Assembly: GCF_033095805.1 (NCBI RefSeq)
Contig: NZ_CP109901.1
Span: forward strand, 3,407,766 to 3,471,765
From: Serratia sp. UGAL515B_01
Lineage (GTDB): Bacteria; Pseudomonadota; Gammaproteobacteria; Enterobacterales; Enterobacteriaceae
Length of the DNA: 64,000 nt
Direction: 5' to 3'
Shown here: positions 37,849 through 49,367 of the stretch, piece by piece
Layout of the letters: each line of letters opens with the position of its first letter
Numbering within the stretch: position 1 is the stretch's first letter
Made by a program: the position numbers and the translations under genes
The notes under the pieces: generated by a model
What the model saw: the letters and a program-made list of their open reading frames with translations, nothing else
Told to the model about the DNA's origin: nothing
Databases searched by the model: none

Positions 37849-38826
37849 ATGCGTGCACTGCTATTGGAAAAACAAAACGAACAGACTCTCGCACTCGTTA
37901 AAGATATCGACAGCGCTCATTTACCAGAGGGGGACGTGACTGTCGACATTAACTGGTCAAGCCTTAACTACAAGGATGCCCTGGCAATTACCGGCAAAGG
38001 CAAAATTATCCGTAACTTCCCGATGATACCTGGTATCGATTTTGCGGGACGGGTCAACAACAGTAAAAACCCACGTTTTAAAGTGGGCCAAAGCGTGGTA
38101 CTCACCGGCTGGGGCGTAGGTGAGAATCACTGGGGAGGATTGGCAGAACAGGCCCGCGTTTCCGAGGAATGGTTGATCCCTCTCCCTAAAGCACTGAGTG
38201 AACGTAAAGCCATGATCCTTGGCACGGCAGGATTTACCGCCATGCTGTGCGTGATGGCACTGGAGGAAGGCGGTGTAAAACCAGAGGAGGGTAACATCTT
38301 GGTTACTGGCGCCAGCGGCGGGGTTGGCAGTACAGCGATCGCCTTGCTTACCGCCTTGGGCTACAGCGTCACAGCGCTCAGCGGTCGCGATAGCAATACA
38401 GACTATCTGAAATCCTTAGGGGCCAAGGAAGTCTTGCCACGTAGAGACTACGTCGAAGCAGCGCGACCGTTAGAAAAACAGCTTTGGGCAGGGGCTATCG
38501 ATACCGTAGGTAACAAGTTGCTGGCCCGCGTTCTGGCACAGATGAATTACAACGGCACCGTTGCTGCCTGCGGTTTGGCTGGCGGATACCTACTACCCAC
38601 AACCGTCATGCCTTTCATTCTGCGCAACGTTCGCCTGCAGGGCATTGATTCGGTACATACACCGCTGCATCGACGTCAAACCGCCTGGGAACGTATGGCC
38701 ACGCTCTTGCCAGAGCATTTTTACGAACAGGCAACGCAGGAAATTATGCTGGAGGACGTACCCGCTGCCGCTGCCGCGCTAATGAATAACCAAATTACAG
38801 GCCGCACTTTAGTAAAAATCCGCTGA
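37849..38826 (+). CDS. acuI: Acrylyl-CoA reductase AcuI (YhdH)
   Basis: A 325-residue medium-chain dehydrogenase/reductase-type quinone oxidoreductase. The NADPH-binding motif GASGGVGSTA is at about residues 154-163. It lacks the zinc ligands of alcohol dehydrogenases, as its family does. AcuI detoxifies acryloyl-CoA by reducing it to propionyl-CoA. Next to accBC in E. coli too. Confidence 0.95.
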   Translation: MRALLLEKQNEQTLALVKDIDSAHLPEGDVTVDINWSSLNYKDALAITGKGKIIRNFPMIPGIDFAGRVNNSKNPRFKVGQSVVLTGWGVGENHWGGLAEQARVSEEWLIPLPKALSERKAMILGTAGFTAMLCVMALEEGGVKPEEGNILVTGASGGVGSTAIALLTALGYSVTALSGRDSNTDYLKSLGAKEVLPRRDYVEAARPLEKQLWAGAIDTVGNKLLARVLAQMNYNGTVAACGLAGGYLLPTTVMPFILRNVRLQGIDSVHTPLHRRQTAWERMATLLPEHFYEQATQEIMLEDVPAAAAALMNNQITGRTLVKIR

Positions 38827-39015
38827 ATGGCAGGGGTTCAATGGTTGTGCACCCGACGTTTTAGCTGTGTTCCCTGCTTTTCTGCCGGCCATAACGACTC
38901 GCAGAGGAACACAAAAACCATATTCGGGTCGAAAACACATTCTATCTTGTATTTCCCACTCGCATTACGCTCAGTTTCACGCCATGCTTACATCTTGACT
39001 TAAGGAGAAGAGCAC

Positions 39016-40017
39016 ATGAAACAACAGCGAAAACTGACTGAAGCCGATGTTACGCCTGAAAGCGTATTTTATCAGCGGCGTAAGGTACTCCAAGCGTTAG
39101 GGATCACCGCTGCTTCGTTGGCGTTGCCCACTCATGCGCATGCAGATTTACTCTCATGGTTCAAAGACAACGATCGGCCCAAACCCCTGCCCGGTAAAGT
39201 GTTAGACTTCAGTAAACCAGAGGCCTGGCAAGCCAACCTGCCTCTCACACCAGAGGAAAAGGTCACTGGTTACAATAATTTCTACGAGTTCGGTCTGGAT
39301 AAAGCCGACCCAGCAGCCAACGCCGGTACGCTAAAAACAGAGGGGTGGAAGGTAACAATTGATGGTGAGGTCGGTAAACCGATGACACTGGACATTGACG
39401 ATCTCATGAAACGTTTTCCCCTTGAACAGCGTATATACCGTATGCGCTGTGTTGAGGCCTGGTCCATGGTCGTGCCCTGGATCGGTTTTGAACTGGGCAA
39501 ATTACTTAAGTTAGTCGAACCGAACAGCAACGCCCGCTATGTTGCATTTAAAACGCTTTACGATCCGCAACAAATGCCTGGCCAGAAAGATCCTTTTATC
39601 GGCGGAGGGCTGCAATATCCTTATATCGAGGGGTTAAGGCTTGATGAAGCCATGCACCCGTTGTCTCTGTTAACCGTTGGTGTTTATGGCAAAACGTTGC
39701 CGCCGCAGAACGGAGCACCGTTGCGTCTGATCACCCCATGGAAATATGGCTTCAAGGGCATCAAATCCATCGTGCAGATCAGCCTGACTCGCGAACAACC
39801 CCCTACTACCTGGAATCTGTCTGCTCCCAACGAGTATGGTTTTTACGCTAATGTGAATCCCGATGTTGATCACCCCCGTTGGTCGCAAGCCACCGAGCGA
39901 TTCATTGGTTCAGGCGGAATTCTTGATGTACAGCGCCAGCCAACGCTGTTATTCAACGGCTATGCCGAACAGGTTGCCTCACTGTATAGCGGTATGAATT
40001 TACGGGAGAATTTTTGA
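39016..40017 (+). CDS. msrP: Protein-methionine-sulfoxide reductase catalytic subunit MsrP
   Basis: A 333-residue periplasmic molybdopterin protein with a Tat signal ([25 protein letters not shown]). The molybdenum ligand cysteine is in [15 protein letters not shown]. Repairs oxidised methionines in envelope proteins with electrons from MsrQ. Its stop overlaps the msrQ GTG start (TGAGTG). Confidence 0.96.
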   Translation: MKQQRKLTEADVTPESVFYQRRKVLQALGITAASLALPTHAHADLLSWFKDNDRPKPLPGKVLDFSKPEAWQANLPLTPEEKVTGYNNFYEFGLDKADPAANAGTLKTEGWKVTIDGEVGKPMTLDIDDLMKRFPLEQRIYRMRCVEAWSMVVPWIGFELGKLLKLVEPNSNARYVAFKTLYDPQQMPGQKDPFIGGGLQYPYIEGLRLDEAMHPLSLLTVGVYGKTLPPQNGAPLRLITPWKYGFKGIKSIVQISLTREQPPTTWNLSAPNEYGFYANVNPDVDHPRWSQATERFIGSGGILDVQRQPTLLFNGYAEQVASLYSGMNLRENF

Positions 40018-40617
40018 GTGCGAGTCACCCCAAAACATGTCATCTGGCTCAAAGTGCTTATCTATCTGGCCGCTTTTCTCCCCTTTGTCTGGTTACTATT
40101 GGCGCTCAATCAGGGTTGGCTCAGTGCTGACCCTGCCAAGGATATCCAACACTTTACCGGCAGAATGACGCTAAAGTTGCTGTTAGCCTGCTTAATTGTC
40201 ACCCCTTTAGCCCGGTATACGCGTCAGGCACTATTGATTCGCTGCCGCCGCCTGCTGGGCTTATGGTGTTTTGCCTGGGGTACGCTGCACCTGATAAGTT
40301 ACTCGACTCTTGAACTTGGACTGAACAATATTGGCCTACTGGGGCAGGAGCTGTTCAGCCGTCCCTATTTGACCCTGGGTATTCTTTGTTGGCTTTTTCT
40401 ATTAGCGCTGGCTACTACCTCAACCCTGTGGGCACAGCGCAAGTTAGGTGCCAACTGGCAGAGATTGCATAACTTCGTCTATCTAGTGGCGATCTTGGCA
40501 CCGATTCATTACTTGTGGTCAGTAAAAACGCTTTCACCACCGCCTTTTATTTATGCCGTGATAGCGCTGTTATTATTAGCGTTGCGTTACAAAAAATTTC
40601 GGTCTTGGTGGCGCTAA
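40018..40617 (+). CDS. msrQ: MsrQ haem-binding membrane subunit
   Basis: A 199-residue protein with about six membrane helices and conserved histidines (GTLHLISYS and [17 protein letters not shown]) coordinating haem b. Passes quinone electrons to MsrP. GTG start immediately after the msrP stop. Confidence 0.95.
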   Translation: MRVTPKHVIWLKVLIYLAAFLPFVWLLLALNQGWLSADPAKDIQHFTGRMTLKLLLACLIVTPLARYTRQALLIRCRRLLGLWCFAWGTLHLISYSTLELGLNNIGLLGQELFSRPYLTLGILCWLFLLALATTSTLWAQRKLGANWQRLHNFVYLVAILAPIHYLWSVKTLSPPPFIYAVIALLLLALRYKKFRSWWR

Positions 40618-40902
40618 CCCTCGCAAGAACCCGCATGATTGATAGGATCCTTCTCATTTCCAGAATAGCGATTTTTTGTGTTCTATCCCTCATAATCCGA
40701 CAGTCGCATACACAGTGTACTGATTTAGGGTTGAATATCTTCGCTGATAAGACCAGTATTTAGCTGCTAATTGCTACGATATCGTTATAATGCACGACCT
40801 TGTTCTTGCCGTAGCGACAAAATCAATGCTCGGCAAGTGACAAATCGGAAGTATCGGGTTATTTTCTACGATGATGGTTTTATTGCCGGAGATGTCAGCA
40901 CG

Positions 40903-41355
40903 ATGGCGGATAAGTTTCACATTTTGCTTCTGAACGGCCCCAACCTGAATCTGCTGGGGACGCGTGAGCCGGAAAAATACGGCAGCACGACGCTACCAGA
41001 AATTGTTAACGGGTTGGAAAACCAAGCGCTCGCGTTAGGTATCACACTGAGCCATATGCAATCCAACGCCGAACATGCGTTAATCGACCGTATTCATCAG
41101 GCACGCGGTAATACGGATTTTATTCTGATTAACCCTGCCGCGTTAACGCATACCAGCGTGGCACTTCGCGATGCTCTCTTGGCAGTGCAGATCCCGTTTA
41201 TCGAGATACACCTGTCCAACGTACACGCCCGCGAGCCCTTCCGTCATCACTCCTACCTGTCAGATATTGCGGTAGGCGTGATTTGCGGCCTCGGCGCAGA
41301 TGGTTACACATTTGCTTTACAGGCAGCGGTTCGCCGTTTGCCAAAAACCCACTAA
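40903..41355 (+). CDS. aroQ: Type II 3-dehydroquinate dehydratase AroQ
   Basis: A 150-residue enzyme from ATG 40903 ([21 protein letters not shown]), preceded by GGAG; the longer upstream frame has no family similarity. The active-site lid RREPEKYG-type loop is TREPEKYGS (catalytic tyrosine) and the substrate-binding [13 protein letters not shown] is present. Third step of the shikimate pathway. Upstream of accBC. Confidence 0.95.
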   Translation: MADKFHILLLNGPNLNLLGTREPEKYGSTTLPEIVNGLENQALALGITLSHMQSNAEHALIDRIHQARGNTDFILINPAALTHTSVALRDALLAVQIPFIEIHLSNVHAREPFRHHSYLSDIAVGVICGLGADGYTFALQAAVRRLPKTH

Positions 41356-41386
41356 TTGCTACGCAAAAGAGTACGGAATCACACTC

Positions 41387-41851
41387 ATGGATATTCGTAA
41401 AATAAAGAAACTGATCGAACTGGTTGAAGAATCAGGCATTTCTGAACTTGAAATTTCTGAAGGCGAAGAGTCAGTACGCATCAGCCGAGCAGCACCGGCA
41501 CAGGCTTATCCAATGATGCAGCAGTACGCAATGCCAGCACAGCAGCAACCCGCACTGGTTAACGCTACTGTTGTTCCTACAAGCGCAGAAGCTCCTGTAG
41601 CGACAGCTGAGGTAAGTGGTCACGTCGTTCGTTCACCGATGGTAGGTACCTTCTACCGTACACCAAGCCCTGACGCGAAAGCATTCGTGGAAGTAGGCCA
41701 AAAAGTGAATGCTGGTGATACTTTGTGCATCGTCGAAGCAATGAAGATGATGAACCAGATCGAAGCAGACAAATCCGGTGTGGTTAAAGCTATCTTGGTA
41801 GAAAACGGTCAACCGGTAGAATATGACGAGCCATTGGTTGTCATCGAATAA
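41387..41851 (+). CDS. accB: Biotin carboxyl carrier protein AccB
   Basis: 154 residues from ATG 41387. The N-terminal helical part ([18 protein letters not shown]), an alanine/proline/glutamine-rich flexible linker, and a C-terminal biotinyl domain with [11 protein letters not shown], where K120 is the biotinylated lysine. Carries carboxybiotin between AccC and AccAD in fatty acid synthesis. Expected self-regulation of accBC by AccB. Confidence 0.97.
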   Translation: MDIRKIKKLIELVEESGISELEISEGEESVRISRAAPAQAYPMMQQYAMPAQQQPALVNATVVPTSAEAPVATAEVSGHVVRSPMVGTFYRTPSPDAKAFVEVGQKVNAGDTLCIVEAMKMMNQIEADKSGVVKAILVENGQPVEYDEPLVVIE

Positions 41852-41862
41852 CGAGGCGTACC

Positions 41863-43212
41863 ATGCTTGATAAAATTGTTATCGCCAACCGTGGCGAGAT
41901 CGCGCTTCGTATACTGCGTGCATGTAAAGAGCTTGGCATCAAAACCGTTGCTGTTCACTCAAGTGCTGACCGCGATCTGAAACACGTATTACTGGCCGAT
42001 GAGACTGTATGCATCGGTCCTGCGCCTTCCGTAAAAAGCTATCTGAACATCCCGGCTATCATCTCCGCAGCCGAAATCACCGGCGCCGTGGCAATCCACC
42101 CGGGTTATGGCTTCCTGTCTGAGAATGCGGATTTTGCCGAGCAATTAGAGCGCTCTGGTTTCATTTTCATTGGCCCACGTGCTGAAACTATCCGGTTGAT
42201 GGGCGATAAGGTTTCCGCCATCAACGCGATGAAAAAAGCAGGCGTTCCCTGTGTTCCAGGCTCAGATGGCCCTCTGACCGACGACATGGATAAAAACCGC
42301 GCCTTCGCCAAACGCATCGGTTACCCGGTGATCATCAAAGCTTCAGGCGGTGGTGGTGGTCGCGGTATGCGCGTTGTCCGCAGCGACAAAGATCTTGAAC
42401 AATCCATTGCCATGACCAAAGCGGAAGCTAAAGCGGCTTTCAACAACGACATGGTTTATATGGAGAAATACCTCGAAAACCCACGCCACATCGAAATTCA
42501 AGTGTTGGCCGATGGCCAGGGCAACGCTATCTATCTGGCAGAACGCGATTGTTCTATGCAGCGCCGTCACCAGAAAGTGGTCGAAGAAGCACCTGCACCT
42601 GGGATCACACCGGAACTGCGCCGCTACATCGGTGAACGCTGTTCAAAAGCCTGTGTTGAAATCGGCTACCGTGGTGCAGGTACCTTTGAATTTCTGTATG
42701 AAAATGGCGAGTTCTATTTCATCGAAATGAACACCCGTATTCAGGTGGAACATCCGGTCACAGAAATGATCACCGGCGTGGATCTGATCAAAGAGCAGCT
42801 GCGTATCGCTGCTGGTCAGCCACTGTCAATCAAGCAGGAAGAAGTCAAAATTCACGGCCATGCGGTGGAATGCCGCATCAATGCCGAGGATCCAAATACC
42901 TTCTTGCCAAGCCCAGGAAAAATCAATCGTTTCCATGCACCAGGTGGTTTTGGTGTGCGTTGGGAATCTCATATCTACGCTGGATATACTGTACCGCCGT
43001 ATTACGATTCGATGATCGGCAAACTGATCACCTATGGTGAAAACCGTGATGTGGCCATTGCCCGTATGAAGAACGCACTGGCAGAACTGATCATCGATGG
43101 CATCAAAACCAACGTTGAACTACAGCAAAAGATCATGAACGACGAAAACTTCCAACATGGTGGTACTAACATCCACTATCTGGAGAAAAAGCTGGGTCTG
43201 CAAGAAACCTGA
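41863..43212 (+). CDS. accC: Biotin carboxylase AccC
   Basis: A 449-residue ATP-grasp enzyme, full length. N-terminal [20 protein letters not shown], glycine-rich ATP loop [12 protein letters not shown], catalytic [14 protein letters not shown]. Carboxylates biotin on AccB using bicarbonate and ATP. 11 bp after accB. Confidence 0.97.
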   Translation: MLDKIVIANRGEIALRILRACKELGIKTVAVHSSADRDLKHVLLADETVCIGPAPSVKSYLNIPAIISAAEITGAVAIHPGYGFLSENADFAEQLERSGFIFIGPRAETIRLMGDKVSAINAMKKAGVPCVPGSDGPLTDDMDKNRAFAKRIGYPVIIKASGGGGGRGMRVVRSDKDLEQSIAMTKAEAKAAFNNDMVYMEKYLENPRHIEIQVLADGQGNAIYLAERDCSMQRRHQKVVEEAPAPGITPELRRYIGERCSKACVEIGYRGAGTFEFLYENGEFYFIEMNTRIQVEHPVTEMITGVDLIKEQLRIAAGQPLSIKQEEVKIHGHAVECRINAEDPNTFLPSPGKINRFHAPGGFGVRWESHIYAGYTVPPYYDSMIGKLITYGENRDVAIARMKNALAELIIDGIKTNVELQQKIMNDENFQHGGTNIHYLEKKLGLQET

Positions 43213-43236
43213 TAGCCCATTATTGAGGAGTAAAAA

Positions 43237-43270
43237 GCACCGCATGGGCTGATCGGCGGTGCTTTTTTTA
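43237..43270 (+). terminator. accBC terminator
   Basis: GCACCGC at 43237-43243 pairs with GCGGTGC at 43256-43262 and is followed by TTTTTTTATT. Confidence 0.85.
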
Positions 43271-43353
43271 TTAGATCAACTTGGCAAAACCTACACTTGC
43301 CGTAAAATCCCCACCTTTGCTAATCCATAACCGTAAACCCCCTGGAGGCACGG

Positions 43354-43596
43354 ATGGAAAAACGCTTTATTCAAGCCCACCGCGAAGCACGCTGGGCACT
43401 GGGATTGACTCTGCTTTATCTATTGGCCTGGTCACTAGCAGCCTATCTCCCAAACAACGTCAGTGGTATTACAGGCTTGCCACACTGGTTCGAAATGGCC
43501 TGCATGCTGATACCACTGCTGTTTATCGGCCTATGCTGGCTGATGGTTAGCGTAATATTCCGCGATATTCCTCTGGAGGATGGCGATGAAGATTGA
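43354..43596 (+). CDS. yhdT: YhdT family small membrane protein
   Basis: An 80-residue protein with two membrane segments (ALGLTLLYLLAWSLAAYL and FEMACMLIPLLFIGLCWLMVSVIF) and the [12 protein letters not shown] tail. Overlaps panF by 11 bp. DUF997; accessory of unknown role to PanF. Confidence 0.93.
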   Translation: MEKRFIQAHREARWALGLTLLYLLAWSLAAYLPNNVSGITGLPHWFEMACMLIPLLFIGLCWLMVSVIFRDIPLEDGDED

Positions 43597-45031
43597 AGTC
43601 GTTCTGCCGTTAATCGCCTACTTGCTGCTGGTTTTTGGCCTCTCAATCTACGCTTATCGTCGTCGCCAGAGTGGGAATTTCCTTAGCGAGTATTTCCTTG
43701 GCAACCGCTCAATGGGGGGATTTGTCCTAGCAATGACCCTTACCGCAACCTATATCAGTGCTAGTTCGTTTATTGGTGGACCTGGTGCTGCCTATAAATA
43801 TGGCCTAGGTTGGGTACTCTTAGCGATGATCCAACTGCCCGCCGTGTGGCTTTCGCTGGGTGTTCTGGGTAAAAAGTTTGCCATTCTGGCAAGGCGTTAC
43901 AATGCCATCACGCTTAACGATATGTTGTTTGCCCGCTACCAGAGCCGCTTACTGGTCTGGCTGGCCAGCCTGAGCCTATTGCTGGCTTTCCTGGGCGCCA
44001 TGACAGTGCAGTTTATCGGCGGGGCACGCCTGCTGGAAACCGCAGCGGGTATTCCTTACGATCACGGTCTGTTGATTTTTGGCGTTAGCATTGCGCTTTA
44101 TACCGCCTTTGGTGGGTTCCGTGCCAGCGTACTCAACGACGCTATGCAGGGTTTGGTGATGCTGTTAGGCACAGTGTTACTGCTCGTAGCAGTGATCCAC
44201 GCCGCTGGCGGTTTGCATAACGCGGTAGATAAACTGCAACAAATCGATCCAGCGCTGGTTTCACCACAAGGTGGCGAGCAGATCCTTAGCTTGCCTTTTA
44301 TGGCATCGTTCTGGATTTTGGTGTGCTTTGGTGTGATTGGCCTTCCACACACCGCCGTGCGCTGTATCTCTTACAAAGACAGCAAAGCCGTACACCGCGG
44401 AATTATTCTCGGCACCACAGTGGTAGCACTTCTGATGTTTGGCATGCATCTGGCTGGGGCCTTGGGCCGAGCAGTGATCCCCGACTTAGCCATCCCCGAC
44501 CAGGTGATCCCAACGCTGATGATTACGGTACTACCACCCTACGCTGCGGGGATCTTTCTGGCTGCACCAATGGCAGCCATCATGTCGACCATCAATGCCC
44601 AATTGCTGCAATCCTCCGCGACCATCATTAAAGATCTGTATCTGGGCGTTCGCCCACAGAACATGCAGAACGAGAAGATGATCAAACGTTTTTCCAGCCT
44701 GACAACGCTGATCCTTGGGTTGCTGGTGTTGCTGGCAGCCTGGCGGCCACCGGAGATGATTATCTGGCTAAACCTGCTGGCGTTTGGCGGATTGGAGGCG
44801 GTGTTCCTATGGCCACTGGTGTTTGGACTTTACTGGGAAAGGGCCAATACGCAGGGAGCCCTTAGCTCAATGATCATAGGTGCGATATCCTATACATTAT
44901 TAGCCAGCTTTAAGATACAACTTGCAGGACTGCACCCCATTGTACCTTCACTGCTGTTTAGCCTGTTGGCGTTTTATATCGGTAACCTCTGCGGCGAAAA
45001 ACGTCTCCTGCCCTCATCTTTACCCTCTTGA
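43586..45031 (+). CDS. panF: Sodium/pantothenate symporter PanF
   Basis: About 481 residues, sodium:solute symporter family, with twelve or thirteen membrane segments. Family signature [27 protein letters not shown] is well preserved. I favour the start [14 protein letters not shown] at 43586 from the E. coli alignment; two codons further upstream are possible. Imports pantothenate, the coenzyme A precursor. Confidence 0.95.
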   Translation: MKIEVVLPLIAYLLLVFGLSIYAYRRRQSGNFLSEYFLGNRSMGGFVLAMTLTATYISASSFIGGPGAAYKYGLGWVLLAMIQLPAVWLSLGVLGKKFAILARRYNAITLNDMLFARYQSRLLVWLASLSLLLAFLGAMTVQFIGGARLLETAAGIPYDHGLLIFGVSIALYTAFGGFRASVLNDAMQGLVMLLGTVLLLVAVIHAAGGLHNAVDKLQQIDPALVSPQGGEQILSLPFMASFWILVCFGVIGLPHTAVRCISYKDSKAVHRGIILGTTVVALLMFGMHLAGALGRAVIPDLAIPDQVIPTLMITVLPPYAAGIFLAAPMAAIMSTINAQLLQSSATIIKDLYLGVRPQNMQNEKMIKRFSSLTTLILGLLVLLAAWRPPEMIIWLNLLAFGGLEAVFLWPLVFGLYWERANTQGALSSMIIGAISYTLLASFKIQLAGLHPIVPSLLFSLLAFYIGNLCGEKRLLPSSLPS

Positions 45032-45042
45032 AGAGAATCACT

Positions 45043-45924
45043 ATGCCTTGGATCCAACTAAAACTTAACACCACCGGCAGCCTGGCAGAAGGCCTGAGCG
45101 ATGCGCTGGTCGAGAGCGGCGCTGTATCAGTAACCTTTCAGGACACGCACGATAATCCCGTATTTGAGCCGTTACCTGGCGAAACCCTGCTGTGGGGCGA
45201 TACCGATGTGATCGGCCTGTACGATGCCGCAACCGATATGGCCGAAGTGGTGGTGATGCTGGAACAACACCCACTACTAGGTGCGAATTTCCGGCATAAA
45301 ATTGAGCAGTTAGAAGATAAAGATTGGGAACGTGAATGGATGGATAATTTCCACCCTATGCGTTTCGGTGAACGCCTTTGGATTTGCCCAAGCTGGCGCG
45401 ATGTTCCCGATTCAGATGCCGTCAATGTGATGCTCGACCCAGGTTTAGCCTTCGGCACTGGTACACATCCAACTACAGCACTTTGCCTACAATGGTTGGA
45501 TGGCTTGGATCTGGCAGGAAAAACCGTCATCGACTTTGGCTGTGGTTCGGGCATCTTGGCAATCGCAGCACTAAAACTGGGTGCTGCACGCGCCATCGGC
45601 ATTGATATTGATCCCCAAGCGATTCAGGCTAGCCGCGATAACGCTCAGCGTAATGGCGTTTCTGAACGTTTAGAGCTGTACTTGCCGAAAGACCAGCCGG
45701 CCAACCTGTCGGCCGACGTCGTGGTAGCCAATATCCTGGCTGGTCCACTGCGTGAGTTGTCACCATTAATCAGCGATTTGCCAAGATCCGGTGGCTACCT
45801 AGGGCTTTCTGGCGTTTTGGCCACTCAAGCGGCGAGCGTAGCGGAAGCTTACGAAGATAAATTCACCCTCGATGCGGTAGCAGAACGCGAGGAGTGGTGC
45901 CGCATTACCGGTCAACGCAAATAG
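45043..45924 (+). CDS. prmA: Ribosomal protein L11 methyltransferase PrmA
   Basis: A 293-residue class I SAM methyltransferase from ATG 45043 ([13 protein letters not shown]). An N-terminal L11-recognition domain precedes the SAM domain with [14 protein letters not shown] and [16 protein letters not shown]. Trimethylates several positions of L11. 11 bp after panF. Confidence 0.96.
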   Translation: MPWIQLKLNTTGSLAEGLSDALVESGAVSVTFQDTHDNPVFEPLPGETLLWGDTDVIGLYDAATDMAEVVVMLEQHPLLGANFRHKIEQLEDKDWEREWMDNFHPMRFGERLWICPSWRDVPDSDAVNVMLDPGLAFGTGTHPTTALCLQWLDGLDLAGKTVIDFGCGSGILAIAALKLGAARAIGIDIDPQAIQASRDNAQRNGVSERLELYLPKDQPANLSADVVVANILAGPLRELSPLISDLPRSGGYLGLSGVLATQAASVAEAYEDKFTLDAVAEREEWCRITGQRK

Positions 45925-45943
45925 TTACACTTTTCCTACCATA

Positions 45944-45984
45944 AAAAACCATCGGAAATTTAATTAGTTTCGGTGGTTTCCTTT
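45944..45984 (+). terminator. prmA terminator
   Basis: AAACCATCGGAAA pairs with TTTCGGTGGTTT across an AT-rich loop and is followed by CCTTTGTTTTC. Confidence 0.6.
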
Positions 45985-46138
45985 GTTTTCTAAGAAATAT
46001 CCGTATTTCTAGTTAAAGAAACCGAGCATATGCTTAAAAGTATTGCGCGTATCCTACTGCGCGCAGCAATGGTGGGCTATGAAGCAATGAACGACCCGCT
46101 TGAGATGGTTGATATTTTTGTTTGCAAAAGGTAAGAAA

Positions 46139-46876
46139 ATGAAAGGAAAAATGTTGTTTGCTGCCATCCTGGCTACCAGCTTCACAATTAGTGCTGCAGA
46201 GCATGCCCATTGGGGCTACGAAGGTCAGGAAGATCCGGCGCATTGGGGAAAACTCTCACCAGATTTTTCACTGTGTGAAACCGGTAAAAATCAATCCCCA
46301 ATCAATATTCATGGTGCACTGAAAACAACCCACCACGGCAAACTTGAACTGGCTTTCAAACTGGGTAGGCAACAAATCGTCAACAATGGCCATACCATTC
46401 AGATCAACGTCAGCGAAGGGAACACGTTAGAATTAGATGACGATAACTTCGTTTTACAGCAATTCCATTTCCACTCCCCAAGCGAAAATGAAATTGATGG
46501 CAAACAGTTTCCGTTAGAAGCGCATTTTGTCTTTAAAGACAAAGACGGTGCTTTGGCTGTAGTAGCACTGATGTTCGAAGAGGGTAAAGCCAATACGCAA
46601 CTGGCACAGGCCTGGCAACAAATGCCCACAGCCGTTGATCAAACCGCTGTGCTCAACAAGCCAGTGGATATTAAGGCGCTGTTGCCTAAAGAATTTCACT
46701 TCTACCGCTTCAGTGGCTCATTGACCACTCCACCATGCTCTGAAGGTGTCAGCTGGATAGTCATAGATAAACCTGTAAGCGCTTCTGCTGAGCAAATCAG
46801 CCAATTCCGTTCCGTTATCCATCATGTCAACAATCGCCCGGTACAACCGCTCAATGGCCGCATAATCATTGATTGA
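46139..46876 (+). CDS. Periplasmic alpha-carbonic anhydrase
   Basis: A 245-residue protein with a signal peptide (MKGKMLFAAILATSFTISA). The zinc ligands are read in QQFHFHSPSENEIDGKQFPL-EAHFVF (HxH and H), and the substrate-side motif is SLTTPPCSEGVSWIV. The start ATG 46139 is favoured over longer frames because only this gives a signal peptide. Converts CO2 and bicarbonate in the periplasm. Its insertion between prmA and dusB is not part of the E. coli arrangement. Confidence 0.92.
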   Translation: MKGKMLFAAILATSFTISAAEHAHWGYEGQEDPAHWGKLSPDFSLCETGKNQSPINIHGALKTTHHGKLELAFKLGRQQIVNNGHTIQINVSEGNTLELDDDNFVLQQFHFHSPSENEIDGKQFPLEAHFVFKDKDGALAVVALMFEEGKANTQLAQAWQQMPTAVDQTAVLNKPVDIKALLPKEFHFYRFSGSLTTPPCSEGVSWIVIDKPVSASAEQISQFRSVIHHVNNRPVQPLNGRIIID

Positions 46877-46880
46877 TGTC

Positions 46881-46999
46881 AGGCTGTAGCCTTAATTGCA
46901 CGTAAGCGTCGCTGGCAACCATTTAGACATCCAGTAAAGCATGAACCGCCAAAATAAGCGGTAAACAGCGCCCCTGTTAGTTCAATTGGCCCAAGCCAG
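46881..46999 (-). mobile_element. MITE family 1 fragment
   Basis: AGGCTGTAGCCTTAATTGCACG and CCAAAATAAGCGGTAAACAGCGCC match the terminal half of the family. It begins only 4 bp after the carbonic anhydrase stop codon. The other end is missing. Confidence 0.6.
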
Positions 47000-47330
47000 C
47001 ATAGCCCGTGGCGGCAATGTAGCACCGCCTAATCTTTTGCTCGCCGTCGCCCCCGATGGGATGACGGCGAGCCATTGATACTGGCGTACCGCACATTTTC
47101 CATAATAAATTTGCGGTTTTATTTCCAAAGTACAGTACTGGCAATATCTCGATATGCATGATGTCGCATGCTTATACTCATCCCTCTCCCGCCTAAGATA
47201 AAATCCTATTATTTGCAGAGTATTTATCTGCACAAAAAACACTCTAAAAAATTCAACTCATTGTTAAATAAGTATAATATTTTTACAGGCTTCTACGAAC
47301 CGTATTTTCATTGATAAATAGCAGTAAATT
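47000..47330. other. Gap upstream of the fis promoter
   Basis: About 330 bp, with no supported gene. It becomes AT-rich (TTGTTAAATAAGTATAATATT near 47262-47282), typical for the upstream activating region of the dusB-fis promoter, where Fis itself binds in E. coli. Confidence 0.4.
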
Positions 47331-47339
47331 GGTCAAAGT

Positions 47340-47412
47340 TTGTCCTTTCATCTCGATGAAAAAATGCGTAATATACGCGCCCTTGCGGGCACAGTATGGT
47401 CATTCTTTGTCT
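47340..47412 (+). promoter_or_regulatory. dusB-fis stringent promoter
   Basis: -10 box TAATAT at 47369-47374 inside GCGTAATATACGCGCCC, with a GC-rich discriminator, then GGGCACAGTATGGTCATT as in the E. coli dusB-fis leader. The discriminator explains the known repression by ppGpp/DksA and peak expression on nutrient up-shift. Confidence 0.7.
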
Positions 47413-48378
47413 ATGCGCATTGGACAACACCAGTTAACAAATTGCTTGATTGCGGCCCCGATGGCCGGTATCACAGATCGACCATTCAGAACCTTATGTC
47501 ATGCAATGGGGGCTGGGATGGCTGTGTCCGAAATGCTCTCCTCTAATCCAGAGGTATGGCGAACGGATAAGTCACGTCTGCGTATGGTACATAGCGATGA
47601 ACCAGGGATCCGCTCCGTGCAAATAGCCGGATGTGATCCTGATGATATGGCCGCTGCTGCGCGCATTAATGTGGCCAGTGGTGCTCAGATCATCGACATC
47701 AATATGGGGTGCCCAGCCAAGAAAGTGAACCGGAAACTTGCCGGGTCTGCATTACTGCAGTATCCAGACCTGGTTAAGCAAATCCTCCTTGCGGTAGTTA
47801 ACGCAGTGGATGTTCCGGTAACACTTAAGATCCGTACTGGCTGGGAACCAGAGCACCGTAACTGTGTAGAGATTGCCCAACTGGCCGAAAATTGTGGTAT
47901 ACAGGCCTTGACTGTTCATGGCCGAACCCGCGCTTGTCTGTTTAACGGCGACGCGGAGTACGACAGTATTCGGGCAGTTAAGCAGAGTGTTTCCATTCCG
48001 ATTATCGCGAATGGCGACATTACTGACCCGCATAAAGCCAGAGCAGTGCTCGACTACACTGGGGCTGATGCCCTGATGATAGGCCGCGCTGCTCAGGGGA
48101 GACCCTGGATCTTCCGGGAAATCCAGCATTATCTGGACACTGGGGAGTTGCTATCACCGATGCCACTGGGCGAAGTGAAGCGCTTGTTGATAGAGCATAT
48201 TCGGGAGCTGCACGGCTTTTATGGCCAAGGCAAGGGATTCCGGATTGCTCGAAAGCACGTCTCCTGGTACTTACAGGAGCATGCCCCAAATGACCAGTTT
48301 CGGCGCACATTCAACGCCATTGAGGATGCTAGCGAACAGCTGGAGGCGTTGGAGGCATATTTCGAAAATCTTGCGTAA
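47413..48378 (+). CDS. dusB: tRNA-dihydrouridine synthase DusB
   Basis: A 321-residue FMN enzyme from ATG 47413 ([20 protein letters not shown]), equal in length to E. coli DusB. TIM-barrel motifs are [20 protein letters not shown] with the catalytic cysteine, TVHGRTR and [18 protein letters not shown]. Reduces U17 of tRNAs. Its translation is coupled to high-level Fis production. Confidence 0.95.
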   Translation: MRIGQHQLTNCLIAAPMAGITDRPFRTLCHAMGAGMAVSEMLSSNPEVWRTDKSRLRMVHSDEPGIRSVQIAGCDPDDMAAAARINVASGAQIIDINMGCPAKKVNRKLAGSALLQYPDLVKQILLAVVNAVDVPVTLKIRTGWEPEHRNCVEIAQLAENCGIQALTVHGRTRACLFNGDAEYDSIRAVKQSVSIPIIANGDITDPHKARAVLDYTGADALMIGRAAQGRPWIFREIQHYLDTGELLSPMPLGEVKRLLIEHIRELHGFYGQGKGFRIARKHVSWYLQEHAPNDQFRRTFNAIEDASEQLEALEAYFENLA

Positions 48379-48399
48379 CAAAAAAGAGCTGACAGAACT

Positions 48400-48696
48400 A
48401 TGTTCGAACAACGCGTAAATTCTGACGTACTAACCGTTTCAACCGTGAACTCACAGGACCAAGTGACACAAAAGCCTCTGCGTGACTCGGTTAAGCAAGC
48501 ACTGAAGAACTATTTTGCTCAATTGAATGGTCAAGATGTTAATGACCTGTATGAGCTGGTATTGGCTGAAGTTGAACAGCCACTGTTGGACATGGTGATG
48601 CAATACACCCGTGGCAACCAGACACGCGCAGCCCTGATGATGGGAATCAACCGCGGAACACTGCGTAAGAAATTGAAAAAATACGGCATGAACTGA
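48400..48696 (+). CDS. fis: DNA-binding protein Fis
   Basis: The 98-residue nucleoid protein, with the family's nearly invariant C-terminal HTH ([20 protein letters not shown]). Bends DNA, activates rRNA promoters, and stimulates recombination and phage inversion systems. Confidence 0.98.
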
Positions 48697-48718
48697 TACT
48701 AGTCAGTTAACGTATTGA

Positions 48719-48757
48719 AAAAAGGCGCTTTTACCTCATTCGGTAAGCGCCTTTTTC
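48719..48757 (+). terminator. fis terminator
   Basis: AAAGGCGCTTTTACC and GGTAAGCGCCTTTTT form a long stem followed by TCTTTT. Confidence 0.85.
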
Positions 48758-49040
48758 TTTTCGCGTGATACACCACGTGATATACAGTGACATGAAAGAT
48801 ATTAATCTCTATTAAACGCAGGCAAACAAAAAAGCCATCTAAGCAGCATCGGTATGCCCTTTCAATCATGAGTAAGTAAGACATGGAAAATGTGTATTTG
48901 AAGATCACCGCATCGGTATTTCATCATGTGGGAATCGTAAATATTGGATACTCGAACGCCAAAAATAAAAAAAAACCAAAGCGGTTTCTCAAGCAATATT
49001 AAAATTATCTAATCAATCGACGGTATATCTTACGGATTAC
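48758..49040. other. Gap between fis and the IS1 element
   Basis: About 280 bp, AT-rich, without a gene or repeat I can support. Confidence 0.35.
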
Positions 49041-49092
49041 CGGTCGTGACTCAGATTTAGTGTTGTTGTATTCTTTGCCCTTTGGATGATTG

Positions 49093-49358
49093 ATGGCAAA
49101 GATTGATGTGGTTTGTCCCCGTTGCTCTGACACTCAGGGGGTTATCCGAAACGGCCATTCCAGTTCAGGATCGCAGCTCTATCGCTGTAAGCAGTGTCTG
49201 AAGACCTTCCAGCTCCACTATCGCTACAACGGGGCTAACATCAAACCATTGTTGATATGGCGATGAACGGCTCCGGATGCCGCGATACGGCAAGAGCACT
49301 GCGGATAAGTCTCAACACCGTTCTCCGTCATCTAAAAAACTCGCACCGCATCAGGTAG
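49093..49358 (+). pseudogene. insA: insA of IS1, frameshifted
   Basis: Begins MAKIDVVCPRCSDTQGVIRNG with the zinc-finger cysteines, then the frame is lost after YRYNGAN around 49233, where the normal [21 protein letters not shown] continues in another frame. A deletion of a few bases explains both the frame change and the short element length. InsA is the repressor and the N-terminal part of the transposase, so the element should be inactive. Confidence 0.8.
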
Positions 49359-49367
49359 CGCAAAACG

